Positions 43,378-54,600 of a stretch of DNA of 64,000 bases are shown here, piece by piece; the first letter of the stretch is position 1; each line of letters starts with the position of its first letter. The position numbers were made by a program, and so were the translations under genes. The notes below the pieces were generated by a model. It did not search any database. It worked only from the letters and a program-made list of their open reading frames with translations, and was not told the DNA's origin. The stretch is from JAWLAT01 sp041395325 (GTDB lineage Bacteria > Pseudomonadota > Gammaproteobacteria > Xanthomonadales > SZUA-5). The DNA is taken from positions 124,001-188,000 of the forward strand of contig JAWLAT010000003.1 in the NCBI GenBank assembly GCA_041395325.1. The letters are read 5' to 3'.

Positions 43378-46300
43378 ATGCTGATTGCCACCTTGCGCTG
43401 GTTGCTGCGCCTGCCTGGACGCCTGTTGGCTCCGCTGCTGGGACAGCTCAGCTGGCAGCCCGCGCCGTGGCAGCGCTGGTATGGCCACGGCCTGCGCCAG
43501 CGGCCCTGGCACTACGCCGGATTGCCGCTGTTGCTGGTGGCGCTGGTTGCGGCGGGCTGGTGGTGGTCGCAACGGCCCAGGCCGATCGATCCCGAAGCCC
43601 TGACCATGCATCTGGAAGCGCCAGGGCTGACCCGCTACCTGGAGGAAGGACCACAGGTCGAGCCGCTGATTCTGCAGTTCTCCGGCTCCGCCGCTCCGCT
43701 GGCGGCGGTCGATGGCCCGGCCAGCGGCGTTTCCCTGCAGCCGCCGCTGGAGGGACGCTGGCAATGGGAAGGCGATGACCGCCTGCGCTTCGATCCGGCC
43801 GACGACTGGCCGGTCGGAGAGTTGCTGGAAGTGCGCCTGGAGAAGCCCATTGCGCTGGGCCCGAAGGTGCGGCTGGTCGAGGAAGCCCTGGTCTTCAAGA
43901 CCGCGCCCTTCGTGGCGACCCTGTCCAGTGCCGAGTTCTATCAGGACCCAACCGATCCCAGTCTCAAGCGCGGCGCCTACGCCGTGCGCTTTTCTCACCC
44001 GGTCGACGTGCTCGACTTCGAGCGGGCCTTGAGTCTGCAGCTGCGCGATGGCGCCGCGCGCGAATTGCCGGCGCCCCAGGTCGAAGTGCGCTACGACGAG
44101 CGCAAGCTGACGGCCTGGGTGCAGAGCAGCCCGCTGCAGGTGCCGGAAAATGGCGGCCAACTGCAGTTGCAGATCAGTGCCAGCTACGGTGCACAGCGTG
44201 GTGGGCCGGAGCAGAGCGAGGTGCTCAGTGGCACTGTCGGTCTGCCCTCGCTGTACAGCGTGGCGCTGTACGAAATGCGCACGCTGATCGTCGACAACGA
44301 GCGTTTCGAGCCCGAACAGGTGCTGTGGCTGCGCTTCAATGACCGGCTGCGCGATCGGGACGTGGCTGAAGGCTTGCGTGTGTGGCTGCTGCCGTCCATC
44401 AACCCTGAAGACAAGCGCAAACAGAATCCCTACCGGTGGAGCCAGAGCGAGGTCAGCGATGCGGTGCTGGCCAGCAGTGAACGGCTGACGCTGACCGCCC
44501 TGCCGAGCGAGGATGCCTTCTCCGAGCAGCACAGCTTCCGCTTCCGCGCCGATCCCGGCCGGCGGCTCTACGTCGAAATCGACCGCGGTCTGCGCGCCTT
44601 CGGTGGCTTCCTGCTGGGCGAACGACAACGGCAGGTGCAGAGCGTGCCCGACTACCCCAGCCTGCTGCGCTTCGTAGGCGATGGCGCCGTGCTGTCGCTG
44701 CGTGGCGAGCGGCGAATCAGCGTGGCCGCCCGCAACGTACCGGGTCTGGCGCTGGAAGTCGCGCGGATCAAACCGGATCAGCTGCAGCATCTGGTCCAGT
44801 ACAACCAGGGCAATTTCGACGGGCCCTCGCTCTACCAGCCCTCGGTGGACAGCCTCAGCGAGCGCTTCGAACACCGCGTCGAGCTGAGTCAGGCCGATCC
44901 AGCCCGCACCGACTACCAGGGCATCGATCTGGGCGAGTATTTCCGGCCCGATCGCCACGGGGTGTTCCTGCTGCGGCTGTTCGAGCACGACCCCGCCGAT
45001 CCGGTCGAGGCCGATCAGCGCTATCCGGGTGAGGACTATTCCGGCGGACAACGCTGGGACGGTGCCAAGGATGCACGGCTGGTGTTGTTGACCGACCTGG
45101 GCATCGTCGCCAAGACCCAGCTCGATCGCACGCGCCAGGTCTTCGTCATGTCCCTGTCGCAAGGCACGCCGGTCGTCGGCGCCACGGTGCGCGCGGTGGG
45201 CCGAAACGGTGAATCGCTGCACGTGGTGCGCACCGGCAGCGACGGTCGTGCCGATTTGCCCGACCTGTCGGAGTACCGCCGCGAGCGCCAGGCCGTGATG
45301 CTGACGGTCAGCGCGGGTGAGGACTTGTCCTTCCTGCCGCTGGAGGACAGCGGGCGGCGCCTGCAGCTGTCGCGTTTCGACATCGGTGGCGAGGTCAACA
45401 CGCTCGATCCGGGCAAGCTGAAGGCCTGGCTGTTCAGCGACCGCGGTCTCTACCGGCCCGGCGACGAGCTGCATGTGGGCATGATCGTGCGCGCTAGCGA
45501 CTGGTCCCGTTCGCTGACCGGCTTGCCACTGGAATTCGAATTGAGCGACCCGCGTGGTACCCGCGTGTTGCGCCAGCGGCTGTCGCTGGACGCGTCGGGC
45601 TTCATGGAACAGAACTACCAGCCGGCCTGGACCGCCCCCACCGGCACCTGGGAAGCGCGCTTGTCGCTGGTGGCAGAAGACGAAAGTCGCGAGCTGCTCG
45701 GCACGACCACGCTGCAGGTGCGCGATTTCCTGCCCGACCGGATGCGCGTCAAGGTCGCCTTCGAGGGTGCGCCGGCGCAAGGCTGGCTGTCGCCCGAGGC
45801 GGTGGCCGCGCAGATCCGGGTGGAAAACCTGTTCGGTACGCCAGCGCAGGATCGGCGCGTCAGCGCCAGTCTGCGGCTGGACCCGGTGTGGCCGAGTTTC
45901 AGCGGCTACAGCGACTATCGTTTTCACGACCCGCAGCGCGCCAAGGAAGGCTACGACGAGGCGCTGGAAGACCGCCGCACCGACGCCGACGGTGCGGTCC
46001 AGTGGCCACTGGACCTGCAGCGTTTCGATCGCGCCACCTATCAGCTGCGCCTGCTGACCCAGGCCTTCGAGGCCGGCGGTGGCCGCGGTGTGGCCGCGCA
46101 GGCGCAGGTGCTGGTGTCCTCCAATCCCTACCTGGTCGGACTCAAGCCGGAGGGGGATCTGAGCTATCTGCGGCGAGGCGCCAAGATGCGCGTGCATGCG
46201 CTGGCCCTGGGCCCGAGCGCGCAACCGATCGCCGTGGACGGTCTGCAGCAGGTGCTGATCGAAAAGCGCCATGTCTCGGTGCTGACCCAACAGGATTCCG

Positions 46301-49215
46301 GGCTCTACCGCTACGTCTCGCAGCAGCGCCTCGACGAACGCGACCGTCAGCCGCTCGCCATCACCGCAGCGGGTGACTGGCTGGCACTGACCACCGAGCA
46401 GCCCGGCGACTTCGTGCTGGAGATCCGCGATGGTGACGACCAGGTGCTCAACAGCATCAGCTGGAGCGTGGCCGGCGCGGCCGATCTCAGCCGCTCGCTG
46501 GAGCGCAATGCCGAGCTGGGCCTGACCCTGGACCGCAACGACTATGCCCCCGGCGAGCGCATCGAGCTGTCGCTGCGGGCGCCCTACACCGGCGCCGGCC
46601 TGATCACGATCGAGCGCGAGAAGGTCTACGCCCACCGTTGGTTCAAGGCCGACACCACGGCCTCGGTGCAATCCATCGAAGTGCCCGCCGGCCTGGAGGG
46701 CAATGCCTACGTGCATGTGCAGTTCCTGCGCGATCCGTCGTCCAGCGAGATCCACATGAGCCCGCTGTCGTATGCGGTGCAGCCCTTCAGCGTCGACCGC
46801 AGTGCACGCCGGCTGCCCTTGCAGCTGAATGCCCCGACCCGGGTCAAGCCCGGTCAGGTCGCGCGCTTTGAGCTCAGTCCCGGCGAGACAGCGACCGGCC
46901 TGCCGACACGGGCGGTGGTCTTCGCCATCGACGAGGGCATCCTGCAGGTGGCGCGCTACCGGCTGGGTGATCCGCTCGAGCACTTCTTCGCCAAGCGGAT
47001 GTTGCAGGTGGACACGGCGCAGATCCTCGATCAGCTGCTGCCGGAGTTCTCGCAGTTGCTGGCCGCCGCGGCCGCGCCGGGTGGCGATGGCGAAGGCGCA
47101 CTGGCCAAGCACCTCAATCCCTTCAAGCGCAAGGGCGACAAGCCGGCCGTCTATTGGTCCGGGCTGGTCAGCCTGGACGGCCCGCAGCAGTTCGAGTTCG
47201 AGGTGCCGGACAGCTTCAATGGTCGCCTCAAGGTCATGGCCGTCGCCGTCTCGCCAGCGCGCATCGGCATCGCCCAGAGCCAGACCGAGGTGCGCGCCGA
47301 CTTCGTGCTGTCGCCCAATGCGCCATTGCAGGTGGCCCCGCGTGATGAGTTCGAGGTCAGCGTCGGCGTCGCCAACACGCTCGATCCGGCGCCCGCCGGT
47401 GAACTGCCGATCGAGGTCAGCCTGCAGCTGCCGGCCGAACTGCAGCTGGTGGGCAGCGGCTCGCAGACGCTGAAGCTGGCCGCTGGCGCCGAGAGCGTGG
47501 CGCGCTTCCGAGTGCGCGCCGGCGACAGCCTGGGTGCGCCGACGCTGCATTTCCGCGCCGTCGCCGGTGAAGCCTCGGCCGATCGCCGCATCGACCTCTC
47601 GTTGCGGCCGGCCTGGGTCTATCGCAGCGATCTGCGCGTGGGGGCTGCGGCTGCCAGCACGCGTCTGGATGGCTTGCGCGATCTGTATCCGGACTACGTC
47701 AAGCGACAGCTGCGGGCCTCGCTGTCGCCGTTGATCGCGGTGCAGGGCCTGGATGCCTGGCTGGCGACCTATCCGCATGCCTGCACCGAGCAGCTGCTCA
47801 GCCAGGCGCTGCCGGCGCTGGTCTATCACAGCCATCCGGAACTGGGCACCGTGCGCAGCGACGATCGTGCTGATCCCTTCGGCGGCACGCTGCAGACGTT
47901 GCGCGAGCGCCGCAACGGCGAAGGTTCGATCGGCCTGTGGCGGGCCGGACCGGACGTGCAACCCTTCGTCAGCGCCTGGGCTGCGCTGTTCCTGATCGAG
48001 GCCGGTGAACGCGGCTTGCGCGTGCCTGATGATCTGCGCGGCGGCCTCAACGGCTATCTGGAGCGACTGGCTGGCGATCGCGCCCGCAGCAGCCTGCCGG
48101 AGCTGCGTGAGCGCGCGCTGGCGGTCTATCTGCTGACGCGTCAGGGCCGGGTCACCAGCAATCTGCTTGGCAGCCTGCATGAACAGATCGAGCGCGATCA
48201 GCCGCAGGCCTATCCGCGCGACATCACCGCGGCTTTCCTGGCCGCCAGCTACCAGCTGCTGCAGCAGCCCAAACCGGCGCGCGAGCTGCTGGCCGGACCG
48301 CTGCGCCATGGTCGCGAAGTGCGCGCGCCAAACGATTGGCTGGTCTATCACCGCTACCACGACGAGAGCATCGCGCAGGGCTGGCTGGTCTATCTGGTGG
48401 CCCGACACTTCCCCGAACAGCGCGAGCAGGTCGGCCAGGCCGGCATCGAGACGCTGCTCGCCCCGATCGCGCGGCAGCGCTACAACACCCTGTCGGCCGC
48501 GATCACCGTGCTGGCGCTGGAGGCCTGGGGCACCGAGGCGCCCAGCGACGAACTGCCGGCCCTGTTGGCCCTGGCGCCGCCGCCGGCCGCACCGGCGCCC
48601 TTCGGTCAGCCCAATGGCCTGGGCATCGGCGGTGACTTCCCGGCCGGGCTGGCCGCGCTGCAGATCGATCCGGCCGACGGAACTCAGGCCTGGTACGCCC
48701 TGCTGCAGGCCGGCTTCGATCGCCAGCCGCCAGCACCGGAGCAGGACCGCGGGCTGGAACTGCTGCGCGACTACCTCAACGAGGCCGGCGAGGTGGTCAG
48801 CCAGCTGCCCGTCGGCGGCGAACTGACCGTCCGGCTGCGTCTGCGCGCCACCGAGGCCGACGCGGTGGAGGATCTGGCCATCGTGGATCTGCTGCCCGGT
48901 GGTTTCGAACTGGTGCTGGACCAGCCGCCGCCGAGTGGTGACAGCGATCCCGATGCAGCGCCGGCAAGCGGGCGCGCGCCCTCGCTGGCAGCGGCCGGAA
49001 CGACCTTGCGGACCGAGCACGAGGAGATGCGGGACGATCGTGTGGTGCTCTACGCCACGGCCAGCCGCAGCGTGCAGGAGTTCCGCTATCGGATCCGCGC
49101 CACCGCGGTGGGACGCTTCGCCGTGCCACCGGTGCACGCCGAATCGATGTACCTGCCGTCGCTGTACGCGCAGGGTGCATCCGACGGTTGGCTCGAGGTG
49201 AAGCCGCAGCCGTGA
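43378..49215 (+). CDS. Bacterial alpha-2-macroglobulin (membrane-anchored)
   Basis: ATG 43378 is preceded by GGAG; a GTG four codons earlier is possible. The 1945-residue protein has an N-terminal membrane anchor (about residues 47-66), where many bacterial homologues are lipoproteins. MG-type beta domains follow (FSDRGLYRPGDELHVGMIVR is the conserved MG3-like entry), then a bait-like region, and the thioester site YPHACTEQLL with Cys1469 and the Gln three residues on. The helical thioester domain and a receptor-binding-like end complete it. It is thought to trap proteases in the periplasm. Its stop overlaps the pbpC start (GTGA), the known partner that would repair peptidoglycan. Confidence 0.92.
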   Translation: MLIATLRWLLRLPGRLLAPLLGQLSWQPAPWQRWYGHGLRQRPWHYAGLPLLLVALVAAGWWWSQRPRPIDPEALTMHLEAPGLTRYLEEGPQVEPLILQFSGSAAPLAAVDGPASGVSLQPPLEGRWQWEGDDRLRFDPADDWPVGELLEVRLEKPIALGPKVRLVEEALVFKTAPFVATLSSAEFYQDPTDPSLKRGAYAVRFSHPVDVLDFERALSLQLRDGAARELPAPQVEVRYDERKLTAWVQSSPLQVPENGGQLQLQISASYGAQRGGPEQSEVLSGTVGLPSLYSVALYEMRTLIVDNERFEPEQVLWLRFNDRLRDRDVAEGLRVWLLPSINPEDKRKQNPYRWSQSEVSDAVLASSERLTLTALPSEDAFSEQHSFRFRADPGRRLYVEIDRGLRAFGGFLLGERQRQVQSVPDYPSLLRFVGDGAVLSLRGERRISVAARNVPGLALEVARIKPDQLQHLVQYNQGNFDGPSLYQPSVDSLSERFEHRVELSQADPARTDYQGIDLGEYFRPDRHGVFLLRLFEHDPADPVEADQRYPGEDYSGGQRWDGAKDARLVLLTDLGIVAKTQLDRTRQVFVMSLSQGTPVVGATVRAVGRNGESLHVVRTGSDGRADLPDLSEYRRERQAVMLTVSAGEDLSFLPLEDSGRRLQLSRFDIGGEVNTLDPGKLKAWLFSDRGLYRPGDELHVGMIVRASDWSRSLTGLPLEFELSDPRGTRVLRQRLSLDASGFMEQNYQPAWTAPTGTWEARLSLVAEDESRELLGTTTLQVRDFLPDRMRVKVAFEGAPAQGWLSPEAVAAQIRVENLFGTPAQDRRVSASLRLDPVWPSFSGYSDYRFHDPQRAKEGYDEALEDRRTDADGAVQWPLDLQRFDRATYQLRLLTQAFEAGGGRGVAAQAQVLVSSNPYLVGLKPEGDLSYLRRGAKMRVHALALGPSAQPIAVDGLQQVLIEKRHVSVLTQQDSGLYRYVSQQRLDERDRQPLAITAAGDWLALTTEQPGDFVLEIRDGDDQVLNSISWSVAGAADLSRSLERNAELGLTLDRNDYAPGERIELSLRAPYTGAGLITIEREKVYAHRWFKADTTASVQSIEVPAGLEGNAYVHVQFLRDPSSSEIHMSPLSYAVQPFSVDRSARRLPLQLNAPTRVKPGQVARFELSPGETATGLPTRAVVFAIDEGILQVARYRLGDPLEHFFAKRMLQVDTAQILDQLLPEFSQLLAAAAAPGGDGEGALAKHLNPFKRKGDKPAVYWSGLVSLDGPQQFEFEVPDSFNGRLKVMAVAVSPARIGIAQSQTEVRADFVLSPNAPLQVAPRDEFEVSVGVANTLDPAPAGELPIEVSLQLPAELQLVGSGSQTLKLAAGAESVARFRVRAGDSLGAPTLHFRAVAGEASADRRIDLSLRPAWVYRSDLRVGAAAASTRLDGLRDLYPDYVKRQLRASLSPLIAVQGLDAWLATYPHACTEQLLSQALPALVYHSHPELGTVRSDDRADPFGGTLQTLRERRNGEGSIGLWRAGPDVQPFVSAWAALFLIEAGERGLRVPDDLRGGLNGYLERLAGDRARSSLPELRERALAVYLLTRQGRVTSNLLGSLHEQIERDQPQAYPRDITAAFLAASYQLLQQPKPARELLAGPLRHGREVRAPNDWLVYHRYHDESIAQGWLVYLVARHFPEQREQVGQAGIETLLAPIARQRYNTLSAAITVLALEAWGTEAPSDELPALLALAPPPAAPAPFGQPNGLGIGGDFPAGLAALQIDPADGTQAWYALLQAGFDRQPPAPEQDRGLELLRDYLNEAGEVVSQLPVGGELTVRLRLRATEADAVEDLAIVDLLPGGFELVLDQPPPSGDSDPDAAPASGRAPSLAAAGTTLRTEHEEMRDDRVVLYATASRSVQEFRYRIRATAVGRFAVPPVHAESMYLPSLYAQGASDGWLEVKPQP

Positions 49216-51599
49216 GGCGCTGGCGCCCCCGGTGGCGCCGCTGGCTGCTGACGGCAGCGGCGCTGTGGTGTCTGTGGCAGTTGCCCGGCTGGCTGCCGCA
49301 CCGGCCGCTGGCCGAGTGGGCACCGCAGTCCACCGCGGTACAGGACCGCGAGGGTCGGCTGCTGCGGCTGGCGCTGGCGCGGGACGATCGCTATCGATTG
49401 TGGCAGCCATTGAGCGAGCTGCCGCCGCGATTGGTCAGCGCGGTGCAGCTGCAGGAAGACCAGTGGTTTGACTGGCATCCAGGCTTCAACCCGATCAGCC
49501 TGCTGCGCGGCGCCTGGGTCAGCTACGTGGCCGGCGGCTCGCCGCAGGGTGGTTCGACCATCAGCATGCAGCTGGCGCGGTTGCTGTGGCGGCTGGAGAC
49601 CCGCGATCCAGCCGGCAAGCTGGTGCAGATCGGCCGTGCCGTGCAGCTGGAGATGCAGTACGACAAGGCCGAGATCCTTGAGGCCTACCTGAACTACGCC
49701 CCCTTCGGCGGCAACATCGAGGGCGTCGGTGCCGCCAGTCTGATCTACTTCGACAAGGCGCCGGCCGATCTCAGCCTGGCCGAAACCCTGACACTGGCCG
49801 TGTTGCCCCAGGATCCCTCGCGCCGACTGCATTCGCGGGGCCGGAGTCTGCAACCCAGTGATGGTCTGCTCGCTGCGCGCGAGCGCCTGTTCCAGCGCTG
49901 GCAGGCTCAGTACGGCGCCAGCGCGGCCGAGCAGGCGCAGTTGGCGGCCCCATTGCACCTGCGCAGCGTGCGAGCCTTGCCCTTCGAGGCGCCCCATCTG
50001 GCTGATCACCTGCTGCGCGGACATGCCCCACCAGGCTTTGTCCACGCCACGCTGGACCTGCGGCTGCAGCAGCTATTGCAGTCGCAGCTGCAGCGCTATC
50101 TGGCGCGGCGCGCCAGCGAAGGGCTGGACAATGGCGCCGTGTTGCTGGTCGACACCCGCGACATGGGCGTGCGGGCGCTGCTTGGCTCGGCCAACTGGCA
50201 CGATCGCCGCATCGCCGGTCAGGTCAACGGCGCACTCGGTCACCGCTCGCCGGGCTCGACCCTGAAACCCTTCCTCTATGGACTGGCCATCGACCAGGGC
50301 TTGCTGCATCCGGGCACGATGCTGCGCGATGTGCCAACCGCCTTCGGTCCCTTCCACCCGGAGAACTTCGACGGCCGCTTTCAGGGGCCGGTCAGCGCCA
50401 CCGAGGCCCTGGTGCGATCACGCAACGTTCCCGCCGTCAGCGTGGCCCAGCAGCTGGGGCGCGCCCCTTCCTCCGGCGAGCCACCGTCGCTGAACCTCTA
50501 CCGGCTGCTGCGGGCGGCCGAGGTCGCCGATCTGGCCAGCGAATCGCACTACGGACTGGCCCTGGCACTGGGCGGTGGCGAGTTGCGCATGACCGAACTG
50601 GCGCAGCTGTACGCCATGCTCGGCAATGACGGTCAGTGGCAGCCGCTGCGCTGGCGTCAGGACGACCCGGTCGCCGAAGGCAAGACGCTGCTCAGCGCCG
50701 AAGCCGCCTTCCTGGTGCGCGACATGCTGAGCCAGAACCCGCGCCCCGATCTGCCGGCCGCCAGCCGTTCCGCGCGCCTGCCACTGGCCTGGAAAACCGG
50801 CACCTCGTGGGGCTTTCGTGATGCCTGGACCGCCGGTCTGGTTGGTCCCTATGCGCTGGTGGTGTGGCTGGGTCATTTCGACGGCCACAGCAACCCGGCG
50901 CTTATTGGCGTGGAGGCGGCCGCGCCGCTGTTTTTCGAGATCGTCGATGCGCTGCAGGCCGCCGGCATCGATCTGGACGAACCGCCGCGGCGCTGGCCGT
51001 TGAACCTGCGCCAGGTCGAACTCTGTCTGGCCAGCGGCGAGCTGCCCAACGCCGACTGCCCGCGGCGCCGACATGGCTGGTTCATCCCCGGTGTTTCGCC
51101 GATACGCTACTCGCGCATCCACCGACGCCTGCCCATCGACCGGATCAGCGGTCTGCCGCGTTGCCGGCAACCACTGCCTGATGATGCGCAGGTCGACTGG
51201 CAGCTGTTTGAGTTCTGGCCGTCGGAACTGGCCCGGGTCTTCGCCCAGGCCGGCATTCCGCGGCGGGCGCCGCCGGTCAATCCGGCCTGTCCCGAACGCT
51301 CACTGGCGGCCGCCACGCCCAACGAAGGGCTGCCGCCGGTGATCGCGTCACCGCAGCCAGGTCTGACCTATCTGCTGCCGTCGGCGCCCGAAGCTGGCTG
51401 GCAACTGCCGCTGCGTGCCCATGCCGATGCCGCCGTCCGGCAGCTGTACTGGTTCGTCGACGGGGCCTATCTGGGCAGCAGCGACCCCAGCTCGGCCAGC
51501 AGCTGGCGCCCAACGCGTCCCGGCACGCATCAGTTGCGCGTGGTCGATGACCAGGGCCGCAGTGTCGCCCTGCAGGTGCAGCTGGCGCGCGAGGGGTGA
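49212..51599 (+). CDS. pbpC: Penicillin-binding protein 1C
   Basis: The GTG start at 49212 overlaps the alpha-2-macroglobulin stop by four bases; an in-frame TTG at 49188 is less likely. The 795-residue protein has an N-terminal membrane helix, a glycosyltransferase domain (catalytic Glu in LQEDQWFDWHPG; GGSTISMQLARL), and a transpeptidase domain with Ser349 in GSTLK, SRN and KTGTS. A C-terminal PBP1C-type beta domain ends it (about residues 700-795). It is a peptidoglycan synthase of the inner membrane. Pairing with alpha-2-macroglobulin is conserved in many proteobacteria. Confidence 0.95.
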   Translation: MRRWRPRWRRWLLTAAALWCLWQLPGWLPHRPLAEWAPQSTAVQDREGRLLRLALARDDRYRLWQPLSELPPRLVSAVQLQEDQWFDWHPGFNPISLLRGAWVSYVAGGSPQGGSTISMQLARLLWRLETRDPAGKLVQIGRAVQLEMQYDKAEILEAYLNYAPFGGNIEGVGAASLIYFDKAPADLSLAETLTLAVLPQDPSRRLHSRGRSLQPSDGLLAARERLFQRWQAQYGASAAEQAQLAAPLHLRSVRALPFEAPHLADHLLRGHAPPGFVHATLDLRLQQLLQSQLQRYLARRASEGLDNGAVLLVDTRDMGVRALLGSANWHDRRIAGQVNGALGHRSPGSTLKPFLYGLAIDQGLLHPGTMLRDVPTAFGPFHPENFDGRFQGPVSATEALVRSRNVPAVSVAQQLGRAPSSGEPPSLNLYRLLRAAEVADLASESHYGLALALGGGELRMTELAQLYAMLGNDGQWQPLRWRQDDPVAEGKTLLSAEAAFLVRDMLSQNPRPDLPAASRSARLPLAWKTGTSWGFRDAWTAGLVGPYALVVWLGHFDGHSNPALIGVEAAAPLFFEIVDALQAAGIDLDEPPRRWPLNLRQVELCLASGELPNADCPRRRHGWFIPGVSPIRYSRIHRRLPIDRISGLPRCRQPLPDDAQVDWQLFEFWPSELARVFAQAGIPRRAPPVNPACPERSLAAATPNEGLPPVIASPQPGLTYLLPSAPEAGWQLPLRAHADAAVRQLYWFVDGAYLGSSDPSSASSWRPTRPGTHQLRVVDDQGRSVALQVQLAREG

Positions 51600-51655
51600 G
51601 GTGGCTGGCAGGCGAGTCGAGGACTGCGGGGCCAGTCCAGGTGTAGGCTACGAAC

Positions 51656-54600
51656 ATGACCGACGAGTCCCTCGAGCAACTGCTGCGCGAGCTGCTGGTA
51701 CTGGACGAACCGGCCCGTGAAGAGCGGCTGCACGCCGCCTTTGGGGATGATCAGGATCAGCTGGAACAGGCTCGCCAACGGCTGCGGGCACTGGAGGAAG
51801 TCACCCTTCCGGCCGTGACGCTCGATGGCGCCACCGTCGTGCGCATTGATGTGGCCCGACTGCAGTCGCTGTTTGCTCAGGCCGTGCTGCTGGAACCGCC
51901 GGCCCGGGGCGAGCTGCTGGCCCGGATCGAGGCCGAGGACCCGCTGCTGCGGCAGGCCCTGGGCAAAATGCTGCTGACCGACCATGTGCTGCAGGACCGC
52001 ACCCGCCATCCTGTCGCCGTTGCAACACACGGTCGCGCGCGGAGCACTGGGGGCGGCAGCCGCTGCGAGGAAGCTGGCGCGCAGATCGGTCCCTGGCAAC
52101 TGGTGCGGCCACTCGGACGCGGTGGCATGGGTACGGTGTGGCTGGCCCAGCGCGCCGACGGTCATTTCCAGCGAGTGGTCGCCCTCAAGTTGATCAGCGC
52201 CGGCCAGGAGAGCCAGGCGATCGAATCCCGCTTCCTGCGCGAACGCCAGATCCTGGCCTCACTCAACCATCCCAATATCGCCAAGCTGCTGGACGGCGGC
52301 ATGGCGCCGGATGGGCGCCCGTACTTCGTCCTTGAGTACGTCGATGGCTTGCCCATCACGCAGTACTGCGACCAGCACCAGCTGCGCGTGGTCGAGCGGC
52401 TGCGCTTGTTCCTGCAGGTCTGCCGGGCCGTCTCGCATGCGCACCAGCGCCTGGTGGTCCATCGCGACCTGAAGCCCTCGAACATACTCGTCACCAGCGA
52501 ACGGATGGTGCAGCTGCTGGACTTCGGCATCGCCAAGCTGCTGCACCCGGATCTGCTTGGGCTGGCCGAGCTGACCCGCCCGGAGGATCAGGCGATGACG
52601 CCGCGCTATGCGGCGCCGGAACAGATCCGCAACGAGGCCATCACCACCGCCACCGACATCTACGCGCTGGGTGTGTTGCTGTACGAGCTGCTGACCGGGG
52701 ACCTCCCCTACGCGGTCAAGGATCAGGCCGGCCATGCGCTGGAGCGGGCCATCCTCGAGCAGGAACCGCGCCGACCCGGGGCCACCCTGACCGACCCCAG
52801 CAATCTGCGTGCGGCTGCCCAGGCCAGCCAGCGTGGTAGCGAGCTGGCCGAGCTCAGCCAGCAGCTGTCGGGCGATCTGGAAACCGTGCTCCTGAAGGCG
52901 CTGAAGAAGTCGCCCACCGAGCGCTACCCATCGGTCGAGGCGCTGTCGAAGGATCTGGAAGCCTTCCTCGACGGGATGCCGGTCAGTGCCCAACCGGACA
53001 GCTGGCGTTATCGGGTCGGCAAGTTCATCGGTCGCCATCGCACCGCGGTCGCGTTGGGGTCGCTGGCCCTGCTGGGGTTGCTGGCGGGATTGCTGGTGTC
53101 GTTGCAGCAGGCGGCCGTGGCGCGGCAGCAGGCGGCGCGGGCCGAAGCCGTTGGCGGCTTCCTGCTGGGGCTGTTCGAGGATATCGATCCGGCGCGCGGC
53201 GATGCCGTGGGTCTGCGCGCTCGCGACCTGCTCGACAACGGCGCCCGCCGGGTCGATCTGGAACTGGCGCACGACCCGCTGCTGCAGGCGCGCATGAATG
53301 CCGTGCTCGGCCGCTTGCAGCTGGCCACCGGTGATGCGGCTGCGGCGGTCCCGCGGCTGGCACAGGCGCAAATGGCTGATGGGCTGTCACTGAGCGAGCG
53401 TCAGGCGGCTGGCCTGGACCAGTTGCGTGCCTTGACGGCGCAACAGCGTTTCGACGATGCCCGCGCCCTGCAAACCGATCTCGGCAGCTTGCCGCTGGAT
53501 GAACACGACCGCGCGCGCCTGCTGGAAGCCAGTGCCGATCTGGCGGCCGAAGCCGGGCAGCTGACCGAGGCCGAGCAGCTGGGCACGCAGGCGCTGCAGC
53601 TGTGGGAGCGTTTGCCGGGTGCGCATGAGGCCGACCGCGCCCGCGCCCACGAAGTGCTGGCCAAGGTCGCCGATCTGAGCGACCGGCTGGATCAGGCCGA
53701 GATGCATGCCCGTCAGGCGCTGGCCCTGGTCGAGTCGGGCTATGGGCGCTCACATCTGGCGGTGGCACGCGCGCTGGAGCGACTGGCGAACCTGCAGCGA
53801 CGCCGGGGTGATCTGCCGGCGGCCAGAACGCAGCTGGCCGAGGCAATTGCCCTGGCTGAGCAGCTGCTGGGCGCCGACCACGCCAACACGCTGGCGATGC
53901 GGCGGCTCGATGCCGACCTGCTGGAAGAGGCCGGCGAGCTGGATCTGGCCGCCGCCGCACTGGAATCGGTGCTGGCCGATGCCGAACGTCGCTATGGGCG
54001 CTTTCACCTCAGCCGAGCGCTGGCCCTCAATTCGCTGGCGGCCATCGATTTTCGGCGGCGCGACCTCGCTGCTGGCGCTGCACGGATGCAGGAAGTGGTG
54101 TCCATCTATCGAGTCCTGTACGGCGAACGCCACAACGAGGTGGCGACCGTGCTGAACAATCTCGCCAACCTGCAGCGCGAGCGGGGACGTCTGGACGAGG
54201 CGGCAGGGCTGATGGAAGAAGTGCTGCAGATCCGCCGCGACACGGTTGGTGAGTCCAGCGTCGACTACGCCTACTCGCTGCTGGGGGTGGCACGCATTGC
54301 CCAGCTGCGGGGCGCTGATCAGGTCAGCCAAGCGCATTTCGACCAGGCTGCCGACGTGTTCACAGCGGCGCTGGGCGAGGCGCATCCACTGGTCTACGGC
54401 ACCCGGCTGCGCGCTGCGCACGCACTGCTGGATCAGGGCCAGAAGGCGGCGGCCGAAGGGCGATTGCAGGCGCTGGGCGAAGCACCGGATGCCTCCACCG
54501 CAACGCTGCGTCAGTGGTTGCAGTTGCGCCTGCAACAGCAGGAGATGGCGAGAACGGAGCGGCTGGCCGCATACGCCAATCTGGTGCAGTCAGCGACCAC

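Noticed and set aside
43345..49410. 2021-residue open frame on the minus strand opposite the alpha-2-macroglobulin gene
   Set aside because: It mirrors a well-supported gene in GC-rich DNA. Its translation is low-complexity (Gln, Arg, Ala, His) with no domain, and long antisense frames are expected from this codon use.
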